Part shown: piece by piece, positions 8,301 through 9,928 of the stretch | Position numbering within the stretch: position 1 is the first letter of the stretch | Layout: every line of letters starts with the position of its first letter | DNA from: an uncultured Parabacteroides sp. | Lineage (GTDB): Bacteria; Bacteroidota; Bacteroidia; Bacteroidales; Tannerellaceae | Reading direction: 5' to 3' | NCBI GenBank assembly: GCA_937890135.1 | Contig: CALBYC010000103.1 | Location: 1 to 9,928 of the forward strand | DNA: 9,928 bases | Notes under the pieces: generated by a model | Seen by the model: the letters and a program-made list of their open reading frames with translations, nothing else | Databases searched by the model: none | Told to the model about the DNA's origin: nothing | Program-made: the position numbers and the translations under genes

Positions 8301-8660
8301 CTTGGAAAGGATTACTTGGTTCGAAACGATCTTATATTCGATGCCAGTTCCGGAAAAGAGCAAAGACATGGCCTCGTTCAAGCTTTTCCCTTTGAGGTCT
8401 ATGCTTACTTTGCGTTTTGTATCGACTGTTTTGTCCGTGAATATAAATGTATAGTCCGAATTCTTTTCTATCTGGTCAAGAACTTGACCCACGGTTGCGT
8501 TTTTCATGGACACTGAAATGACTTCATTTTGAGAAAATACGTTCTCTGCATGAAGTTGGGAGACCAAAACCACGGACATTAATGTCCCGACTTTCATCAT
8601 TCGCCTCATTGCTGGAAAAGAATGAGGACTTGGAGTGTTTTTCTTATTATTTATTTCCAT
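5307..8660 (-). CDS. SusC/RagA-family TonB-dependent transporter with N-terminal STN signalling domain
   Basis: The 1117-residue outer-membrane porin imports glycans with energy from TonB. A signal peptide lies after a polar n-region of about 17 residues (hydrophobic VGTLMSVVLVSQLHA, about 24-38). Then follow an STN domain (about 47-118), a carboxypeptidase D regulatory-like domain typical of SusC (about 132-202), a TonB-box-like LDEVVVIGYG (207-216), the plug domain (about 220-330, ending AAGVILITTKR) and the beta-barrel to the C-terminus, which ends in Phe as outer-membrane barrels do. A DVNGDG motif around residue 935 resembles the calcium-binding loop common in SusC proteins. The STN domain is known to contact the periplasmic part of a FecR-type anti-sigma factor, and such a gene lies directly upstream. 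This means the transporter also works as the signal receptor. A later ATG at residue 18 (8609) would also leave a signal peptide, so the start at 8660 is likely but not certain. The domain set is complete and intact. Confidence 0.96.
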   Translation of the reverse strand: MEINNKKNTPSPHSFPAMRRMMKVGTLMSVVLVSQLHAENVFSQNEVISVSMKNATVGQVLDQIEKNSDYTFIFTDKTVDTKRKVSIDLKGKSLNEAMSLLFSGTGIEYKIVSNQVILSKSTSTQASQQARLVKGVVVDANGEPVIGANVVEKGTTNGTITDMEGRFTISVARNAVLEVSYIGFKNQQVTANSDNLNITLREDSEQLDEVVVIGYGTARKGDLTGPISSVTGSALTERSTQQLSTAMQGQISGVQVTRSSGAPGSSASIQVRGVTTLSTNEPLVIIDGVPGSLNDVIASDVETMSVLKDAASASIYGSRAAAGVILITTKRAKENRLQLDYNYEYSIDKPTARPKNGNVVDWMNIQNEVKYNDGASDPYSQYSKETIDGWLANNAKDPYHYPNTDWVNLLLKKTTSHQQHSFSLSGGNDKVQTKFSFNYQTADGYYKNKSYERYAGRVNNDYKINSWIKVNMDIDFSTSNSIDPSSINPIYWAYLIPGYYNPYWENGSYADVKAGGNALAMLNEGGTNDVHYYKFGGKASLQLTPLKGLTLSAVLSPRYTFTNGKKFTKAVNLYYEDGSSVQAQANKVTSLEETRNNTRSMTYQFFANYLNKWNDHSLNAMVGYEGYEYKWENLGASRNNYKLDSYPYLNIGPEDYQYNSGSAGHNAYESVFGRVMYSYMNKYMLQANVRADGSSRFASGSRWGVFPSVSAGWVASSESWFPKCKIDYLKLRASIGSLGNERIGSEFPYLASISFGNSYMYDNGSQTVSAIQNAAQIYYAFEDITWETTTTYDVGVDLNMFDGRFNLTADYYYKKTSNMLLTLGFPSYAGFSAPSQNAGDMHTKGWDLDMGWKDKIGEVTYGVSFNLSDYRSKMGYLGDKRTINGNKIYEKGSYYNEWYMYKTDGLFITDADLYDANGKKYPTLTSNDKAGNIKYVDVNGDGVINADDKVRLGNSLPEYQFGGNLYLGWRDFDFSLSFQGIGHQNVLFNSAWIQPLKEQWGAVPELVKGNYWSQFNTEEQNRKAKYPRLTYTNTTNTYSGSDYWLFNGAYFRVKNITLGYTIPAKLQGTEYIKGLRVYTSISDLPAISHYPKGWDPEVGSSSDFISTSFTFGASIKF

Positions 8661-8705
8661 AATCCCTTATTGATTTATGAGATAATATTCTTAATGTGTT
8701 CTCAT

Positions 8706-8743
8706 AGCACAGACGAAAATACTTCTGTGTTTTTCTTTTTTTT
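8706..8743 (+). terminator. Plus-strand terminator-like hairpin in the susC leader
   Basis: On the plus strand, AGCACAGA (8706-8713) pairs with the bases at 8724-8731 to give an 8-bp stem with one G-U pair and a 10-nt loop. The T tracts at 8730-8734 and 8736-8743, broken by one C, follow at once. Read on the minus strand the same stem is preceded by A's and has no U tract, so only the plus orientation resembles an intrinsic terminator. No plus-strand gene ends here. It could end a short antisense transcript across the start of susC. I see no convincing plus-strand promoter. Confidence 0.35.
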
Positions 8744-8745
8744 GT

Positions 8746-8768
8746 TTGCTATTCTTCCGGGAATGCAA
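8746..8768. other. Small bulged hairpin in the fecR-susC gap
   Basis: TTGC and ATTC (8746-8749, 8751-8754) pair with GAAT and GCAA (8761-8764, 8765-8768) around the loop TTCCGG, leaving one bulged T. On the minus strand it lies in the long susC leader, about 86 nt before the susC ATG, and is followed by an A-rich stretch. It may affect leader structure. There is no T tract, so it is not a terminator on that strand. Confidence 0.3.
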
Positions 8769-8826
8769 GAACCCTTTTTTATTCCTACCCTGTTTCCATT
8801 ATTTCCTTTCTTTTAAATTATTAAAC

Positions 8827-9753
8827 TTATTCCAACCACAAATCGATTTCCTGCCGCGGATATGAAAAATCCGACCGCTGTCTGGTTTCCGAGAAAGACC
8901 AAGACAGGGGTGCCGCCAGACGCAAATAGTCCAACACCTGCGAAATGCTTTCATGGGAGAAAGTCGCACGGAATCTATACTTGTCCGGGGCATCGCAATG
9001 CAAGTTTATGTCTACATTGTAATGCCTTGAAAGACGCTTTACCACATCGGCGATGGTCGCATCCCTGAATATCATCTTTCCTTCCGTCCAACCGGTCACA
9101 GCGTCCAAATTGACCCTCAAGGAAGAAAGCGTCTTCTTCTCCTTGTCATATTCGACTTGGAATCCGGGTGACAGTTTCATCAATCTTCTACCTTCTTCAT
9201 TGCAGATGTCCACTTTCCCCTCGACCAAAGTCATTTTGACCTTGCCTTCTTCGGGATAGGCATCCACATTGAACTCCGTCCCATGCGCCATCACTTTTAT
9301 GCCGTCGGGGGTCGATACGAAAAAGGGATGCTCGGGATCGGCCTTCACTTCAAAATAACCTTCTCCTGTCAATTGCACATTGCGCTTCTTCCCGTCGAAA
9401 CGTGCAGGATAAACCAATTTGCTTTCCGCATTCAGCCATACGACAGAACCGTCGGACAAGACAATACGGGATATTTGGCCAGCCACCGAGTATGTCTCCA
9501 ACATAGGGGCATCCTTGTCTTGTCGCAGCTGTTGCACATACAAATAGGTACAATAAGACGTGCCCATCAACAAGGGAATGGCCAATATGGCGGCAGCTCT
9601 GCCCAGCGCATTCAGCAGACGGGCCGCAAGTGGCCGTTTCCCCATGCGCCGGCACACTTTCCGGAAGGCCGCATCCGTATGGATGCTTTCATATTCTTTT
9701 ATGTCCTCTTTCAAGGATTGAATGATTTTTATCTTTTTATCTATATCGTCCAT
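8827..9753 (-). CDS. FecR-family anti-sigma factor of a PUL
   Basis: This 308-residue inner-membrane regulator would hold an ECF sigma factor inactive until SusC signals that substrate is being imported. Layout: a charged cytoplasmic segment of about 50 residues with HTDAAFRKVCRRM, the sigma-binding side; one transmembrane helix about 53-73 (AAAILAIPLLMG and following); a periplasmic FecR domain (about 87-182) with SDGSVVWLNAESKLVYP, LTGEGYFEV, HPFFV and HGTEFNV; and a C-terminal DUF4974 (PF16344) segment about 226-287 with MIFRDATIADVVKRLSRHYNV. This is the standard Bacteroidetes build, and the length is normal. The susC-like gene follows after 166 nt and carries the matching STN domain. The sigma gene that usually sits directly upstream is not in the 175 nt available, and a terminator-like hairpin lies there. 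The start at 9753 is the first ATG of the frame. The upstream purine-rich GAGTGAAAAAG is only a weak ribosome binding site. Confidence 0.95.
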   Translation of the reverse strand: MDDIDKKIKIIQSLKEDIKEYESIHTDAAFRKVCRRMGKRPLAARLLNALGRAAAILAIPLLMGTSYCTYLYVQQLRQDKDAPMLETYSVAGQISRIVLSDGSVVWLNAESKLVYPARFDGKKRNVQLTGEGYFEVKADPEHPFFVSTPDGIKVMAHGTEFNVDAYPEEGKVKMTLVEGKVDICNEEGRRLMKLSPGFQVEYDKEKKTLSSLRVNLDAVTGWTEGKMIFRDATIADVVKRLSRHYNVDINLHCDAPDKYRFRATFSHESISQVLDYLRLAAPLSWSFSETRQRSDFSYPRQEIDLWLE

Positions 9754-9838
9754 GCGTCTTTTTCACTCTGACATTTATATAGACAACCTTAAATGAAAAA
9801 CACGACAAATATTTATCACTTTTTTTATAATAACGCCT

Positions 9839-9878
9839 AAAAAGGCGAAAGGCAACAGCATGATGGCCTTTTTTCGCC
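9839..9878 (-). terminator. Terminator-like hairpin upstream of fecR
   Basis: On the minus strand, the arm complementary to 9866-9878 (GGCGAAA, three bulged A's, GGC) pairs with the arm complementary to 9844-9853 (GCCTTTCGCC). This gives 10 bp with a 12-nt loop, and TTTTT (complement of 9839-9843) follows. It would end transcription coming from a minus-strand gene to the right, possibly the missing sigma gene. On the plus strand the T-rich arm lies inside the stem, so it is less terminator-like there. Its presence suggests that fecR has its own start of transcription within 9754-9838. Confidence 0.45.
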
Positions 9879-9887
9879 GCCATGTTT

Positions 9888-9928
9888 TTCCCAAAAGCCC
9901 GCTATCATTTCCCGAAAAGGTTGCAGTC
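9888..9928. repeat. Intergenic 41-nt segment, copy 2 (similar to 801-841), at the window edge
   Basis: This is the second member of the pair described at 801-841, in the same orientation, with 30 of 41 identical positions. It reaches the window edge, so the true length of the shared segment on this side is unknown. It does not form the long stem seen in the other copy; the TTTTCGG/GAAA core is kept but the outer arms do not pair. Confidence 0.35.

Noticed and set aside
9784..9834. Bacteroides-type promoter (TTTG ... TAnnTTTG) for fecR
   Set aside because: On the minus strand AATATTTG (9806-9813) and TAAGGTTG (9784-9791) each differ from the -7 box at one position. Neither has a -33 TTTG at about 21 nt spacing, so I do not call a promoter.
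9776..9928. End of a sigma gene on the minus strand at the right edge
   Set aside because: Of the three minus frames, one stops after 7 codons. One ends in a Cys-rich stretch inside the terminator-like hairpin. The third reads into AT-rich DNA without the helix-turn-helix features of ECF region 4.
1..9928. CRISPR arrays, tRNA or rRNA genes, insertion sequences, transposases
   Set aside because: I saw no regularly spaced repeats, no cloverleaf or rRNA-like stretches, and no transposase or integrase motifs or terminal inverted repeats.

Overview
The window looks like part of a polysaccharide utilization locus (PUL) from a gut-type Bacteroidales genome (Bacteroides, Phocaeicola, Parabacteroides or a close relative). 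The reasons are a FecR-family anti-sigma factor, a SusC-type TonB-dependent transporter with an STN signalling extension, a SusD-type lipoprotein, two Bacteroides-style signal peptidase II lipoproteins, and AT-rich gaps between moderately GC-rich genes. The species cannot be fixed from the sequence. All five genes lie on the minus strand, so the locus reads from right to left.

From right to left: (i) 9754-9928 is an apparently non-coding stretch with a terminator-like hairpin and a 41-nt segment that resembles one at 801-841. No ECF sigma gene is visible, although one would be expected beside this fecR. (ii) 8827-9753 encodes the FecR-type anti-sigma factor. (iii) 8661-8826 is the susC leader, with two small hairpins; one is followed by a long T tract on the plus strand and could be the terminator of an antisense RNA. 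(iv) 5307-8660 encodes the SusC-type porin and 3500-5293 the SusD-type surface lipoprotein, spaced 13 nt apart. (v) 3384-3499 holds a long-stem hairpin. (vi) 900-3383 encodes an 827-residue lipoprotein of no named family that I recognise, whose second half is a diverged copy of its middle. (vii) 763-899 holds an 18-bp hairpin. (viii) 1-762 encodes the first 254 residues of a secreted FAD-dependent oxidoreductase with an N-terminal beta-sandwich-like region; it runs off the left edge.

Proposed working of the system: a glycan bound by the SusC/SusD complex is imported through SusC. Its STN domain contacts the periplasmic part of FecR and so releases a sigma factor encoded outside the window. 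The duplicated lipoprotein and the FAD oxidoreductase would then act on the glycan outside the cell or in the periplasm. No recognisable glycoside hydrolase, polysaccharide lyase or sulfatase lies in the window. The unusual part is the pairing of an uncharacterised duplicated lipoprotein with an exported flavoprotein directly behind susD. The substrate cannot be told from these data.
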